Shown here: one piece after another, positions 1 through 10,232 of the stretch
Position numbering within the stretch: position 1 is the stretch's first letter
Layout: each line of letters begins with the position of its first letter
Assembly (NCBI GenBank): GCA_031291445.1
Contig: JARLJA010000098.1
Coordinates: 51,963 to 115,962 of the forward strand
Origin: Xanthobacteraceae bacterium
GTDB lineage: Bacteria > Pseudomonadota > Alphaproteobacteria > Rhizobiales > Xanthobacteraceae
Reading direction: 5' to 3'
DNA: 64,000 nt
Translations under genes and position numbers: made by a program
The notes under the pieces: model-generated
Databases searched by the model: none
Told to the model about the DNA's origin: nothing
The model's input: only the letters and a program-made list of their open reading frames with translations

Positions 1-573
1 GTGACGGACAACGGCGGCGGCCGCGAGGCCTACGACCATGCCGTGCTCGCCGTGCACAGCGATCAGGCGCTCGCGATGCTGCGGGACGCCGATGCGCAGG
101 AGCGCGCTGTGCTCGGCGCCCTGCCCTATGCGCCCAACGAAGTCTACCTGCACCGCGATCCGCGCCTGATGCCCCGCCGCAGGCGGGCGTGGGCATCGTG
201 GAATTTCCTGCGTTGGGAGCGCCAGGGCGAGGCGCTGAACGACGTCGCGGTGACCTACTGGATGAACCGCCTGCAGGGCATCGCCGGGGACAAGCCGCTG
301 TTCGTCAGCCTGAACCCGCCCGTTGCGCCCGATCCGGCGCTGACCTTCGGCCGCTACCTGTGCCACCATCCGAGTTTCGACGCTGCGGCGTTCGCGGCAC
401 AAAAACGCCTCGGCCAGATCCAGGGGCGGCGCCACACCTGGTTCTGCGGCGCCTGGACCGGCTATGGCTTTCACGAGGACGGGCTGCGCTCGGGCCTCGC
501 CGTGGCCGAGGCGCTCGGGGCCGCGATCCCCTGGCGACCGCAAGTCCCGGAGCTGGCGCAGGCTGCGGAGTAG
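1..573 (+). CDS. FAD-dependent amine oxidase/NAD(P)-binding oxidoreductase, C-terminal part (truncated by window edge)
   Basis: Open from base 1; protein resembles the C-terminal region of flavin amine oxidases found next to DUF1365 and CFA synthase genes; ends TAG at 573. Confidence 0.75.
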   Translation: MTDNGGGREAYDHAVLAVHSDQALAMLRDADAQERAVLGALPYAPNEVYLHRDPRLMPRRRRAWASWNFLRWERQGEALNDVAVTYWMNRLQGIAGDKPLFVSLNPPVAPDPALTFGRYLCHHPSFDAAAFAAQKRLGQIQGRRHTWFCGAWTGYGFHEDGLRSGLAVAEALGAAIPWRPQVPELAQAAE

Positions 574-576
574 CCC

Positions 577-1434
577 ATGACAGCAGCTCCCATCCCCCCT
601 CACGGTCTCCAGGCCAGCACCACAACCGCGCCGGCCGCCGCGCTCTATGTCGGCGATGTCATGCACGCCCGGCTCAAGCCAGTCGGCCATCGCTTCCGGT
701 ACCGGGTGATGAGTGTCCTGCTCGATCTCGACCGCCTCGGTGAGGCCGACCGGCTGTCGCCGCTGTTCGGGGTCAACCGCCCGGCGCTCTACAGCTTCCA
801 TGAGGCCGACCACGGCGACCGCGACGGCACGTCGCTGCGGGCCTTCGCCCAGCGGCGCGGCGCAGAATGCGGCATCGACCTGGGCGACGGGCGGGTCGTG
901 CTGCTGTGCTACCCGCGCCTGCTCGGCTACGGCTTCAACCCTCTCTCGGTCTATTTCTGCCACGACGCCGGCGGCCGCCTGGCGCTGGTGCTCTACGAGG
1001 TCCGCAACACCTTCGGCGACAGCCACTGCTACCCGATCGCCGTTCGCGCCGGCGACCAGAGCCCGGGCGGCCTGCGCCAGCACCACGACAAGATGTTCTA
1101 CGTTTCGCCCTTCATCGGCATGGCGATGCGGTACCATTTCCGGGTCGCGCCGCCGGCCGACACCGTCAAGCTGCGCATCCTGGAGACCGACGCGAGCGGG
1201 CCGCTGCTGGCGGCGACCTTCTGCGGCCGGCGCCGCGATCTGACCACGGCCGCGTTGTTGCAGTCGCTGGCGGCACTGCCGCTGGTGACCTTCAAGATCA
1301 TGGCGGCGATCCACTGGGAGGCCCTGCGGCTCTGGCTCAAGGGGGTGCCGCTGGTGCCGCGACCGAGCGCCGCAGATCATGGCCGGCGAGCCGACGGCGC
1401 GCGCGGGGCTCTTGCGGTGAAACCGCCGCGGTGA
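577..1434 (+). CDS. DUF1365 family protein
   Basis: ATG start; sequence (YVGDVMHARLKPVGHRFRYRVMSVLLDLDRL, GYGFNPLSVYFCHDAGGRLALVLYEVRNTFGD, HDKMFYVSPFIGMAMRYHF) typical of DUF1365; sits between amine oxidase and CFA synthase. Confidence 0.9.
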   Translation: MTAAPIPPHGLQASTTTAPAAALYVGDVMHARLKPVGHRFRYRVMSVLLDLDRLGEADRLSPLFGVNRPALYSFHEADHGDRDGTSLRAFAQRRGAECGIDLGDGRVVLLCYPRLLGYGFNPLSVYFCHDAGGRLALVLYEVRNTFGDSHCYPIAVRAGDQSPGGLRQHHDKMFYVSPFIGMAMRYHFRVAPPADTVKLRILETDASGPLLAATFCGRRRDLTTAALLQSLAALPLVTFKIMAAIHWEALRLWLKGVPLVPRPSAADHGRRADGARGALAVKPPR

Positions 1435-1477
1435 AACACTGCCATCGCTTGTTGATTTGGGATCGACGGACTTGCCG

Positions 1478-2707
1478 ATGCGTCAGCCGCTCGTCATTAC
1501 CCCGCAGAATGTCGCCACCGTCCTTGCAGACCTGCCACGGATGGCGCGACTGGCATTCCGCTATGCCTGCAACCTGCGCCGCGGCACGCTCGACGTCAGC
1601 CTCCCCGATGGCCGGACGATCCGCCTTGGCGGGATGGAGACTGGTCCCGCGGCGGCGATGACAATTCACAGCTTCGGGTTTGCGCGACGCCTGCTGAGCG
1701 GCGGCGACATCGGCATTGCCGAGGCCTATCTGCGGCGGGAATGGGATACGCCGGACCTGACGACGTTTCTCTATCTCTTCTGCATCAATCACGAACTGTT
1801 CCAGGCGATGGTGTCGAGCAAGCCGCTGGTGCGGCTGGTGCACTCGGTGCGCCACTGGTTCAAGCGCAACACCCGCGGCCAGGCGCGGCGCAACATTCAT
1901 GCCCATTATGACATCGGCAACGCGTTCTATTCCGCCTGGCTCGATCCGAGCATGACCTATTCGTCGGCGCTGTTCGAGGACGGCACCAACGACCTGACCG
2001 CAGCGCAACACAACAAGTATCGGCGGCTTGCCGAGGCGATCCATGTCGGGCCCGACCATACGGCGCTGGAGATCGGCTGCGGCTGGGGCGGCTTTGCGGA
2101 ATACGTCGCCAAGAACTTCGGTGCCCGGGTCGTCGGCCTGACCATCAGCCGCGAGCAGTACGACTTCGCGCGGCGGCGCATGCACGAGGCTGGTCTCGCC
2201 GAGCGGGTCGAGATCCGGTTTCAGGACTATCGCGACGAGCGCGGCCAGTACGACCGCATCGCATCGATCGAGATGATCGAGGCGGTCGGCGAACAATTCT
2301 GGCCGCGGTATTTCGCCCAGCTCAGCGACCGGCTGCGGCCGGGAGGCTTTGCCGGCATCCAGGCGATTACCATCCAGGATCGTTTTTTCGAGGCCTACCG
2401 GCGCGAGGTCGATTTCATCCAGCGCTATATTTTCCCGGGCGGCATGCTGCCGTCCCCGGCGGTGCTGAAATCGCTCGGCGAGCGGTTTGGAATTCCTGTC
2501 ATCCGCGAGCGTGTTTTCGGGCTAGATTATGCTCGAACGCTGGCCACATGGAGAGAAAGCTTCCACGCGTCGTGGCCGAATCTGACCTCGCTCGGTTTCG
2601 ACGAGCGGTTTCGCAGGCTGTGGGAATACTATCTTGCCTACTGTGAAGCCGGGTTCAGGTCCGGAAACATCGACGTGCGCCAGGTGATTTTCGCCAAAGC
2701 CGGCTGA
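1478..2707 (+). CDS. cfa: Cyclopropane-fatty-acyl-phospholipid synthase family protein
   Basis: ARRNIHAHYDIGNAFYSAWLDPSMTYSSALF, EIGCGWGGFAEYVAK and PGGMLPSP motifs; ATG at 1478 preferred over the TTG at 1457. Confidence 0.92.
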   Translation: MRQPLVITPQNVATVLADLPRMARLAFRYACNLRRGTLDVSLPDGRTIRLGGMETGPAAAMTIHSFGFARRLLSGGDIGIAEAYLRREWDTPDLTTFLYLFCINHELFQAMVSSKPLVRLVHSVRHWFKRNTRGQARRNIHAHYDIGNAFYSAWLDPSMTYSSALFEDGTNDLTAAQHNKYRRLAEAIHVGPDHTALEIGCGWGGFAEYVAKNFGARVVGLTISREQYDFARRRMHEAGLAERVEIRFQDYRDERGQYDRIASIEMIEAVGEQFWPRYFAQLSDRLRPGGFAGIQAITIQDRFFEAYRREVDFIQRYIFPGGMLPSPAVLKSLGERFGIPVIRERVFGLDYARTLATWRESFHASWPNLTSLGFDERFRRLWEYYLAYCEAGFRSGNIDVRQVIFAKAG

Positions 2708-2889
2708 GCCACGCAACGGCGCGATGCGCGATTTCCCATTTATGGCGTAATGATCTAGGCTGCGTCAAAAGGCGCTTGGCCGCGGGATCGCGGTTGAAGA
2801 TCACGCCTGGAAACGCTGTCCTGTTGGAATCGATCGTGACCCCAGTCTCACCCGCCACGCCGCTCCGCGTGGCCTAGCACCAGTCCGCC

Positions 2890-3933
2890 ATGTCCATCCC
2901 TCGCAACGTCGTCGAAGCGATCGGCAATACGCCGCTCATCAAGCTCAGGCACGCCTCCGAAGCCACCGGATGCACGATCCTCGGCAAGGCCGAGTTCATG
3001 AATCCCGGACAATCCGTAAAGGATCGCGCTGGAAAATGGATGATCCTGGAGGCCGAAAAGCGCGGTGAGCTCAAGCCGGGAGGACTGGTGGTCGAAGCCA
3101 CCGCCGGCAATACGGGAATCGGACTTGCGATCGTGGCAAGTGCACGTGGTTACCGCACCTTGATCGTCATTCCGGAAACCCAGAGCCAGGAAAAGAAGGA
3201 CATGCTGCGGCTGTGCAGCGCAGAGTTGGTCGAGGTACCGGCGCTGCCGTACGCCAATCCGAACAACTACCAGCATGTCGGGAAGCGGCTCGCCGATCGC
3301 CTGCGCCAGAGCGAGCCCAACGGTGTGTTGTTTGCCGACCAGTGGAACAATCTCGACAATCCCAAGGCGCATTTCGAATCCACAGGCCCTGAAATCTGGG
3401 AGCAGACCGGCGGCAGGGTCGACGGCTTCATCTGCTCGGTCGGTACCGGCGGGACGCTCGCGGGCATCAGCGCCTATTTGCGCGAAAAGAAACGGGACAT
3501 TGTGATCGGCTGCGCCGATCCGCATGGGGCATCGATGTACGATTGGTTCAAGCATGGCGAAGTCAAGAGCTCGCCCGGCGGATCGATCACCGAAGGTATC
3601 GGGCTCGGTCGCGTCACGCCGGTCATCAGCAGCGCCGCAAAAGTAGACGAGGCCTATCTCATTCCCGACGAGGAAGCGGTGCCGGTGATCTACGAACTCT
3701 GCGAGCACGAGGGCCTCTGCCTCGGCGGTTCGACCGGCATCAATGTCGCAGGCGCCATCCGGCTTGCGCGCCAGATGGGTCCTGGCCACACCATCGTGAC
3801 GATTCTTGCCGACTCCGGCAATCGCTATCAGTCGAAGCTGTTCAATCCGGAATTCATGCGTTCCAAAAACCTGCCGGTGCCTGCCTGGCTGGAGAGGCGC
3901 ACGAAGATAGACGTGCCGTTCGAACAAGTCTGA
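2890..3933 (+). CDS. cysK: Cysteine synthase A (PLP-dependent)
   Basis: IGNTPLIKL, NPGQSVKDRAGKWMI, ATAGNTGIG and GTGGTLAG motifs. Confidence 0.92.
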   Translation: MSIPRNVVEAIGNTPLIKLRHASEATGCTILGKAEFMNPGQSVKDRAGKWMILEAEKRGELKPGGLVVEATAGNTGIGLAIVASARGYRTLIVIPETQSQEKKDMLRLCSAELVEVPALPYANPNNYQHVGKRLADRLRQSEPNGVLFADQWNNLDNPKAHFESTGPEIWEQTGGRVDGFICSVGTGGTLAGISAYLREKKRDIVIGCADPHGASMYDWFKHGEVKSSPGGSITEGIGLGRVTPVISSAAKVDEAYLIPDEEAVPVIYELCEHEGLCLGGSTGINVAGAIRLARQMGPGHTIVTILADSGNRYQSKLFNPEFMRSKNLPVPAWLERRTKIDVPFEQV

Positions 3934-4072
3934 TCCGCCGGACGCCGCCGGCATTCCTTCGCCGCGCTCCGCGCGATGACAGTCGCGCATGTCACTGACA
4001 ATTCGTCGTCTCGGCGCCGTGAGGACGCACGACCGCGCGCACGATCCGGACGAGAGCTCGCACGAGAGCGAC

Positions 4073-4109
4073 TTGACAGGTCTGGCGCAATAACTACAAT
4101 AATTGTAGT
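4073..4109 (+). promoter_or_regulatory. Putative sigma70 promoter (TTGACA-N16-TACAAT) with 17-bp palindrome ACTACAAT-A-ATTGTAGT over the -10
   Basis: -35 TTGACA 4073-4078; -10 TACAAT 4095-4100; perfect inverted repeat 4093-4109. Confidence 0.7.
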
Positions 4110-4129
4110 GAGTGAAGCGAGGCGAATGC

Positions 4130-5452
4130 ATGTCGACCCTTCATCCGACCATCGCGCGGTTGCGCGAGGTGCGTCCCCCGGCGCCGCCGACCATCCTGTC
4201 GGCGGCGTGGTTGAAACAGCTCGCCCTGGACTGCGGGGCCGATGATGTCGGAATCGTCGAGGTCGAGCGGCCCGCGCTTGCCGACCAGCGGCCCTACATC
4301 CATCAGGTTTATCCCGACACCAAGGTGTTGCTCGCCTTCGTCAAGCGGACGAATCCCGAACCGGTCCGGGCCGTGGCGCGGTCGGTGTCGAACCAGGAAT
4401 TCCACGCCGTCTACGACGAGGCCAACGACACCGCGCGCGCCATCGTGACGGCGTTGAGGGAGGCGCATATTCCCGCCTGCAACGCCGTCGCGGCCTTCCC
4501 GATGGAGGTGCAACTGCCGGCGCGCGGCTGGCTGGTCGCCCACAAGCCGGTAGCGGTGGCGGCAGGCCTCGGCCACATGGGGCTGCACCGCAGCGTCATT
4601 CACCCGAAGTTCGGCAGCTTCGTGCTGCTCGGCACCGTGCTGATCGGGGTCGATGCCGACGCCTACGACCAGCCGATCGACTACAATCCGTGTCTCGAAT
4701 GCAAGCTGTGCGTGGCGGCGTGCCCGGTCGGCGCCATCAAGCCCGATGGCGGGTTTGATTTTCTCGGCTGCTACACTCACAACTATCGCGACTTTCTCGG
4801 CAATTTTACCGACTGGGTCGACGCCATGGTGGAGTCGAAGTCGATGAGTGCGTATCGCGAGCGCTTTACTGACGGCGAAACGGCTTCGATCTGGCAATCG
4901 CTCTCGTTCAAGCCGGGCTACAAGGCTGCCTACTGCATTGCGGTCTGTCCCGCAGGAGAGGACGTCGCGAACCCCTTCCTCGAGGACCGTCCGGGCTTCG
5001 TGCAGCGGCACGTGAAGCCGCTGACGGACAAGCCGGAGACGGTCTACGTGCTTCCCGGCTCCGACGCCGAGGAGACCGTGGCGCGACGCTTTCCCGCCAA
5101 GACCGCAAAACGCGTCCGGCGGGCCACGCGGCTGGGTTCGGTTCGCGCGTTCGTGGGATTTTTGCCGCTCGGTTTTCAGCGCGGCCGCGCCAAGGGGGTG
5201 ACCGCAACCTTCCACTGGACCTTTACGGGTTCGGAACAGGTTGAAACCACCGTGCGGATCGACCGCGGCAAGATTGCCGTGCGACCAGGTCTCCACGGCG
5301 AGGCCGATGTCCGCGTCCATGCCGACGCCGACACCTGGATCCGGGTGATGAACAGGGAGTACGGGATGATCCCTGCGCTGATCCTGCGGAAAGTGCGCGT
5401 CAAGGGTTCGATGGCCCTGTTCCGCGCCTTCGGCCGCTGCTTCGCGAGTTGA
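4130..5452 (+). CDS. 4Fe-4S ferredoxin-type (epoxyqueuosine-reductase-like) protein with C-terminal SCP2-like domain
   Basis: CLECKLCVAACPVGAIKP ferredoxin motif and a distant CIAVCPAG; C-terminus FHWTFTGSEQVETTVRIDRGKIAVRPGLHGEADVRVHADADTW...KVKGSMALFRAFGRCF resembles SCP2. ATG 4130 preferred over GTG 4112. Confidence 0.75.
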   Translation: MSTLHPTIARLREVRPPAPPTILSAAWLKQLALDCGADDVGIVEVERPALADQRPYIHQVYPDTKVLLAFVKRTNPEPVRAVARSVSNQEFHAVYDEANDTARAIVTALREAHIPACNAVAAFPMEVQLPARGWLVAHKPVAVAAGLGHMGLHRSVIHPKFGSFVLLGTVLIGVDADAYDQPIDYNPCLECKLCVAACPVGAIKPDGGFDFLGCYTHNYRDFLGNFTDWVDAMVESKSMSAYRERFTDGETASIWQSLSFKPGYKAAYCIAVCPAGEDVANPFLEDRPGFVQRHVKPLTDKPETVYVLPGSDAEETVARRFPAKTAKRVRRATRLGSVRAFVGFLPLGFQRGRAKGVTATFHWTFTGSEQVETTVRIDRGKIAVRPGLHGEADVRVHADADTWIRVMNREYGMIPALILRKVRVKGSMALFRAFGRCFAS

Positions 5453-5456
5453 CGTC

Positions 5457-5954
5457 ATGAAAGCCAAGAGCTTTGCCGACATGGCTTGTTCGATCGCCGG
5501 CGCGCTGGAAGCGATCGGCGACCGCTGGTCGCTCCTCATCGTCCGCGATCTCTCGATCGGCCTGTCGCGCTATGACGAACTGCAGACCTCCACCGGCATG
5601 CCGCCGACGACGCTCGCCGACCGTCTGCGGCACCTGGAGTCGACTGGACTCGTCGAGAAGCGGCGTTATAGCCAACGCCCGCCGCGGCACGAGTATGTGC
5701 TCACCGCCGAGGGCCGCGATCTCTGGGTCGTGACCATGGCGCTGGCGCAATGGGGTGACCGCTGGGACGCCAGCGGACGCGGAGCACCGCCGGTGGACTT
5801 CATCGACCGGGGATCCGGACATCCGATCCGGCTCGCCTGCGTCGACGCGCAGACCGGGGAACCGGTCGCGATCGATCAGGTGCGGCTGCGCCCGGGACGG
5901 GGCGCCGACGACCTGGTGCGTTGGCGGATCGCCCAGGGTGCCAAACGGCCGTGA
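5457..5954 (+). CDS. HxlR family winged-helix transcriptional regulator
   Basis: CSIAGALEAIGDRWSLLIVRDLSIGLSRYDELQTSTGMPPTTLADRLRHLESTGLVEKRRY is a classic HxlR signature. Confidence 0.92.
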   Translation: MKAKSFADMACSIAGALEAIGDRWSLLIVRDLSIGLSRYDELQTSTGMPPTTLADRLRHLESTGLVEKRRYSQRPPRHEYVLTAEGRDLWVVTMALAQWGDRWDASGRGAPPVDFIDRGSGHPIRLACVDAQTGEPVAIDQVRLRPGRGADDLVRWRIAQGAKRP

Positions 5955-6036
5955 TCGATGGCGCCCCCTGTTTCGGCCAGGTCTCTGGATCATGATGCGA
6001 CCAGATTGAATCATACCTGATCTCCCCTGTTCGTTT

Positions 6037-6084
6037 GAGCATGATCTTTTCGGAAAACCGGCTTCCACTTTCCGGGTCATGCTC
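6037..6084. repeat. Imperfect palindromic REP-like element
   Basis: GAGCATGATCTTTTCGGAAAACCGGCTTCCACTTTCCGGGTCATGCTC; ends GAGCATGA/TCATGCTC are inverted. I recall very similar interspersed palindromes in Bradyrhizobium-type genomes. Confidence 0.65.
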
Positions 6085-6689
6085 TAACGCGATGTCTCGA
6101 GAGCTGCCCTGCGTGTCCGGCGTCCGAGGATATATGCCAGCACCGGGGTACCGAAGGCGAGGTACCAGACATATCTGGCCGCCGACGGAGACACGGTCGC
6201 AACCGCTGTCCCGCAAACAAAGATGGCCACGCCGGTTGCGGCCGACACCAGTTCTGGACGGGCGTGCAACCCGACCGCTCTCACCCAGAGCAACGCATTG
6301 AGCGCACTGATCATCGTGAGGTGCGCGCCGTAGATGACCACGATCATGCTGCTGTCGGAGAACGCGCCGTAGAGGCTGTTGGTCGCTGGCAGGATGATGA
6401 TCGACATCAGGAACAAAAGGTTGATGAATACCGTGCCGCGGGTGCCGTGCGGCGCCAGGGCCAGACGGCGATGATGGCTGATCCAGAACAGTCCGGCGAT
6501 GATGAAGCTCAGCATCAGCGCGATCAGCCGTGCGCGGTAGGCGCCGAACAGTTCGGTCCAGCCCGGGACCCCGGCGAACTGGCCGGCGCGCGGCAAGTCG
6601 TAGGCGAGCAAGGTCATCGCCACGCCGAAGATGGTGTTGCTCAGAGCCTCCAGCCGGCGCATTTCGAACAAGTCGCGTTGGTCGGTCAT
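6084..6689 (-). CDS. TMEM175/DUF1211-like integral membrane protein
   Basis: RRLEALSNTIFGVAMTLLAYDLP, FWISHHRRL, NLLFLMSIIILPATNSLYG motifs. Confidence 0.85.
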   Translation of the reverse strand: MTDQRDLFEMRRLEALSNTIFGVAMTLLAYDLPRAGQFAGVPGWTELFGAYRARLIALMLSFIIAGLFWISHHRRLALAPHGTRGTVFINLLFLMSIIILPATNSLYGAFSDSSMIVVIYGAHLTMISALNALLWVRAVGLHARPELVSAATGVAIFVCGTAVATVSPSAARYVWYLAFGTPVLAYILGRRTRRAALETSR

Positions 6690-6728
6690 TTCAGCCTCGT
6701 TCGGTACGGCAGTGAGCTACTCCGCGCG

Positions 6729-7472
6729 TCAGGAGCGCAGGATCTGACTGAGGAACAGCCTGGTGCGGGCATGCTGTGGATTGGCGAAGAACTCCCGCGG
6801 CGTGTTGGCCTCGATGATCTGACCGGCATCCATGAAGACGACCCGACTGGCGATTTCCCGGGCAAAACCCATTTCGTGGGTCACCACCAGCATGGTCATG
6901 CCCTCCTTCGCGAGGTCGACCATGGTGTCGAGCACCTCCTTGACCATTTCGGGATCGAGCGCCGAGGTCGGCTCGTCGAACAGCATGACCTTGGGATTCA
7001 TGGTGAGCGCCCGCGCGATCGCGACGCGCTGCTGCTGGCCGCCGGAGAGCTGACCGGGAAACTTGTCGGCCTGGTCCGGGATCCGCACCCGCTCGAGGTA
7101 TTTCATCGCCGCAGCCTCGGCGGCCTTCCGGGGAATGTTGCGCACCCAGATCGGCGCCAGCGTGCAGTTGTCGAGCACCGACAGGTGCGGAAACAGATTG
7201 AAGTTCTGGAACACCATGCCGACTTCGCGGCGCACCTCGTCGACGCGACGCAGGTTCGGCCCGAGCTCGATGTTGTCGACGCTGATGCGGCCTTCCTGGA
7301 ACTCCTCCAGCGCATTGATGCAGCGGATGAAGGTCGACTTGCCGGAGCCCGAGGGGCCGCAGATCACGATGCGTTCGCCGCGCCCGACCTCGAGGTTGAT
7401 GTCGCGCAGCACGTGAAACTCGCCAAACCATTTATTGAGGCCCGCGACCGTGACCACCGCTTCTGTCGTCAT
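6729..7472 (-). CDS. aapP: General L-amino acid ABC transporter ATP-binding protein
   Basis: Walker [10 protein letters not shown], signature [15 protein letters not shown], Walker [14 protein letters not shown]; gene order J-Q-M-P. Confidence 0.92.
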   Translation of the reverse strand: MTTEAVVTVAGLNKWFGEFHVLRDINLEVGRGERIVICGPSGSGKSTFIRCINALEEFQEGRISVDNIELGPNLRRVDEVRREVGMVFQNFNLFPHLSVLDNCTLAPIWVRNIPRKAAEAAAMKYLERVRIPDQADKFPGQLSGGQQQRVAIARALTMNPKVMLFDEPTSALDPEMVKEVLDTMVDLAKEGMTMLVVTHEMGFAREIASRVVFMDAGQIIEANTPREFFANPQHARTRLFLSQILRS

Positions 7473-7485
7473 GCAAATCTCTCGA

Positions 7486-9009
7486 TCAGGTCCGCCGGTT
7501 CGGATTCAGGCGATGCTCGGTGAACAGCGAATAGCGCGACATCCCGAAACAGAAAACGAAGTAGATCAGGCCGGTGAAGGCAAAGCCGGTGAACAGCGTG
7601 GTCGGCGTCGCCCAGGCCGGATCGGAGAACGCGGCCCGCAGCGATCCCAGCAGATCGAAGATCGCCACGATCAGGACCAGGGTGGTGTCCTTGAACAAGG
7701 CGATGAAGCTGTTGACCAGCCCCGGAATGACGTGGCGCAGCGCCTGGGGCAGCACGACGAGGCTCGTCGTTTTCCAGTAGGACAGGCCGAGCGCGCTTGC
7801 AGCCTCGGCCTGGCCGCGCGGAATCGCCTGCAGGCCGCCGCGGATCACCTCGGCGTTGTAGGCGCCGGAAAACAGCGCCACACCGATCAGCACGCGCACC
7901 AGGCCGTCGACCGTGACATTGCCGGGCAGGAACAGCGGCAGCATGTAGGTGGCGAAGAACAGCACGGTGATCAGCGGCACCCCGCGCCAGAACTCGATGA
8001 AGATCACCGAGCCGATCCGGATCAGGGGCAGGCTGGCGCGCCGGCCCAGCGCCAGCGCGATGCCGACCGGCATCGAGGCGACGATCCCGGTGACCGACAC
8101 CACCAGGGTGACCAACAGTCCGCCCCACTGGCGGGTGTCGACCACGGGCAGCCCGCCGCGGTCGAGCCCCATGACGGCGATCGCGACGGCGACGCCGGCA
8201 AAGCTCGCGAGGCTGACCGCCAGCGCCCGCCATCCGGTTCGCAGCGCGCCATTGCCCACGAACAGCGCGACGGACACCACCAGCGCGGTGACGCCGAGGT
8301 CCAGCCACACGGCATGGGGCGACGACCGGATCAGGTCCCGCAGAGCGACCAGCGGACGGATCGCGACGGCGAGCCCGTAGGCCAGCAGGCTTAGCAGTCC
8401 CCCCGCCCCGGCCGGCACCAGATGCGCCAGGCCGTCGCTCGCGCCGGCCTGGTTGAGCTGCGCGGCGACTGCGGCGAGGCTGTCCGCCACCGCGGCCGCG
8501 CCGTCGGCCGTCCAGGTCACGCCGACGCCGCGGATGCCGCCGCCGTACAGCAGGAAAAACGCCAGGAACGGAAACGCGGCGAAGAACAGGATCGCGTTCA
8601 GCGCCTTGCCCGGGACCTTCGGCATCAGCAGCGGCACCAGCAGCAGCGCGGCAATCAGGAACGCCAGGTTGACCCGCCAGCGCTCGCCGGCCGGATAGAA
8701 GCCGTAGATGAGCTGGTCGAATTTCGCGGCGATGAAGGGCCAGCAGGCGCCGACCGGGTGACCGGCGTTGTCGGCAAGGCAGGCGTCGCGGCTGCTCCCC
8801 TGCCACACCGCGTCGACCAGCAGGAAGCGGATGGCGGGAACCAGCGTGATCCACAGCACGGCGAGACTGGCGAGCGTGAGCGCGATATTGGCCGGCGAAT
8901 TCAACAAGCGCGTCCGTACGAAGCCGACGATCCCGGTCGTCACCACCGGCGCCGGCCGCGGCGCGACCAGGTCCTGGCGGACAAAGGCAGGCGTCGCGGT
9001 CCCGGTCAT
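7486..9009 (-). CDS. aapM: Amino acid ABC transporter permease (AapM type)
   Basis: Polar amino-acid permease motif ([13 protein letters not shown]...[65 protein letters not shown]); overlaps aapQ. Confidence 0.92.
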   Translation of the reverse strand: MTGTATPAFVRQDLVAPRPAPVVTTGIVGFVRTRLLNSPANIALTLASLAVLWITLVPAIRFLLVDAVWQGSSRDACLADNAGHPVGACWPFIAAKFDQLIYGFYPAGERWRVNLAFLIAALLLVPLLMPKVPGKALNAILFFAAFPFLAFFLLYGGGIRGVGVTWTADGAAAVADSLAAVAAQLNQAGASDGLAHLVPAGAGGLLSLLAYGLAVAIRPLVALRDLIRSSPHAVWLDLGVTALVVSVALFVGNGALRTGWRALAVSLASFAGVAVAIAVMGLDRGGLPVVDTRQWGGLLVTLVVSVTGIVASMPVGIALALGRRASLPLIRIGSVIFIEFWRGVPLITVLFFATYMLPLFLPGNVTVDGLVRVLIGVALFSGAYNAEVIRGGLQAIPRGQAEAASALGLSYWKTTSLVVLPQALRHVIPGLVNSFIALFKDTTLVLIVAIFDLLGSLRAAFSDPAWATPTTLFTGFAFTGLIYFVFCFGMSRYSLFTEHRLNPNRRT

Positions 9010-10214
9010 GTCGCGCCGAGGCCCATGCCGACGCGCCAGCCGTAGAAGCTCATCGCCGCGCTGGTGATGAGCGAGATCAGCAGATAGACCCCCATGGTGA
9101 TGACGATGATTTCAACGGCCTGCCCGGTCTGGCTCAGCGTGGTCCCCGCGAATACGGAAAACAGGTCGGGATAGCCGACCGCGACCGCGAGCGACGAGTT
9201 CTTGGTCAGATTGAGATACTGGTTGGTGAGCGGCGGCAGGATCACCCTCAGCGCCTGCGGCACCACGATCAACCGCAGCGTGGCGCCGCAGCTCAGGCCC
9301 AGCGAGCTGCCCGCCTCCATCTGTCCCCGGTTGACCGCGAGGATGCCGGCGCGGACGATTTCGGCGATGAAGGCCGCGGTGTAGATCGACAGCGCCAGCG
9401 TCAGCGCGACGAATTCGGGAATGATGCGCAGCCCGCCGACGAAATTGAAGCCCTTGAGCACCGGCGCCTCGAAGCTGAGCGGTGCGCCGAGCGCGAGGGC
9501 GACGACGAGCGGCAGGCCGACCAGCGATCCCAGCACCACCGGCCAGATCCTGAGCACGCGGCCGTTGTCGAACAGCGCCTTGCGCGCAAGGGCGTGCGCG
9601 GCGAATGCGATCCCCACGCCGATCCCAAGTGCGAGCGCAACCGGCCAGAAGCTCGCGTGGGCAACGGGCTCGGCAACCACGAAGCCACGATTGTTGAGGA
9701 ACACCCAGCCGAGCAGCGTGATGCTCTGGCGCGGATTGGGCAGCGTTGCCAGCACGGCCAGATACCAGAACAGCAGCTGGAACAGCAGTGGCAGGTTGCG
9801 CACGATCTCGACATAGGCGCCGGCGAGCCGCGCCAGCAGCCAGTTCGGCGACAGCCGGCCGAGACCGATGGCAAATCCGATCACGGTTGCCAGCGCGACG
9901 CCGATCGCGGAAACGAGCAGCGTATTGAGGAGGCCGACCACGAAGACGCGGGTGTAGCTGTCGGACTCCGAATAGGGGATCAGCGCCTGGCTGACCCCGA
10001 AGCCGGCGGTCTGGGACAGGAAGCCGAAGCCGGAGGCGATGCGTTGCGCCTGCATGTTGGCGCGGGCGTTGGCGACGATTTCGTAGCCGAGCCAGACCAC
10101 GAACGCGACCAGCACGAGCTGGCCCAGCACTCCGCCCCACCCGGTCTGCCCGCCCAATACCCGTCGCAGCTTGGGCCAGAACTGCGGCGGTGGAGGTCTG
10201 GACCCGATGGCCAC
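9006..10214 (-). CDS. aapQ: Amino acid ABC transporter permease (AapQ type)
   Basis: VEIVRNLPLLFQLLFWY, SIYTAAFIAEIVRAGILAVNRGQMEAGSSLGLS, PPLTNQYLNLTKNSSLAVAVGY. Confidence 0.92.
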   Translation of the reverse strand: MAIGSRPPPPQFWPKLRRVLGGQTGWGGVLGQLVLVAFVVWLGYEIVANARANMQAQRIASGFGFLSQTAGFGVSQALIPYSESDSYTRVFVVGLLNTLLVSAIGVALATVIGFAIGLGRLSPNWLLARLAGAYVEIVRNLPLLFQLLFWYLAVLATLPNPRQSITLLGWVFLNNRGFVVAEPVAHASFWPVALALGIGVGIAFAAHALARKALFDNGRVLRIWPVVLGSLVGLPLVVALALGAPLSFEAPVLKGFNFVGGLRIIPEFVALTLALSIYTAAFIAEIVRAGILAVNRGQMEAGSSLGLSCGATLRLIVVPQALRVILPPLTNQYLNLTKNSSLAVAVGYPDLFSVFAGTTLSQTGQAVEIIVITMGVYLLISLITSAAMSFYGWRVGMGLGAT

Positions 10215-10232
10215 GGCGCGGGCGTCCGGGTG

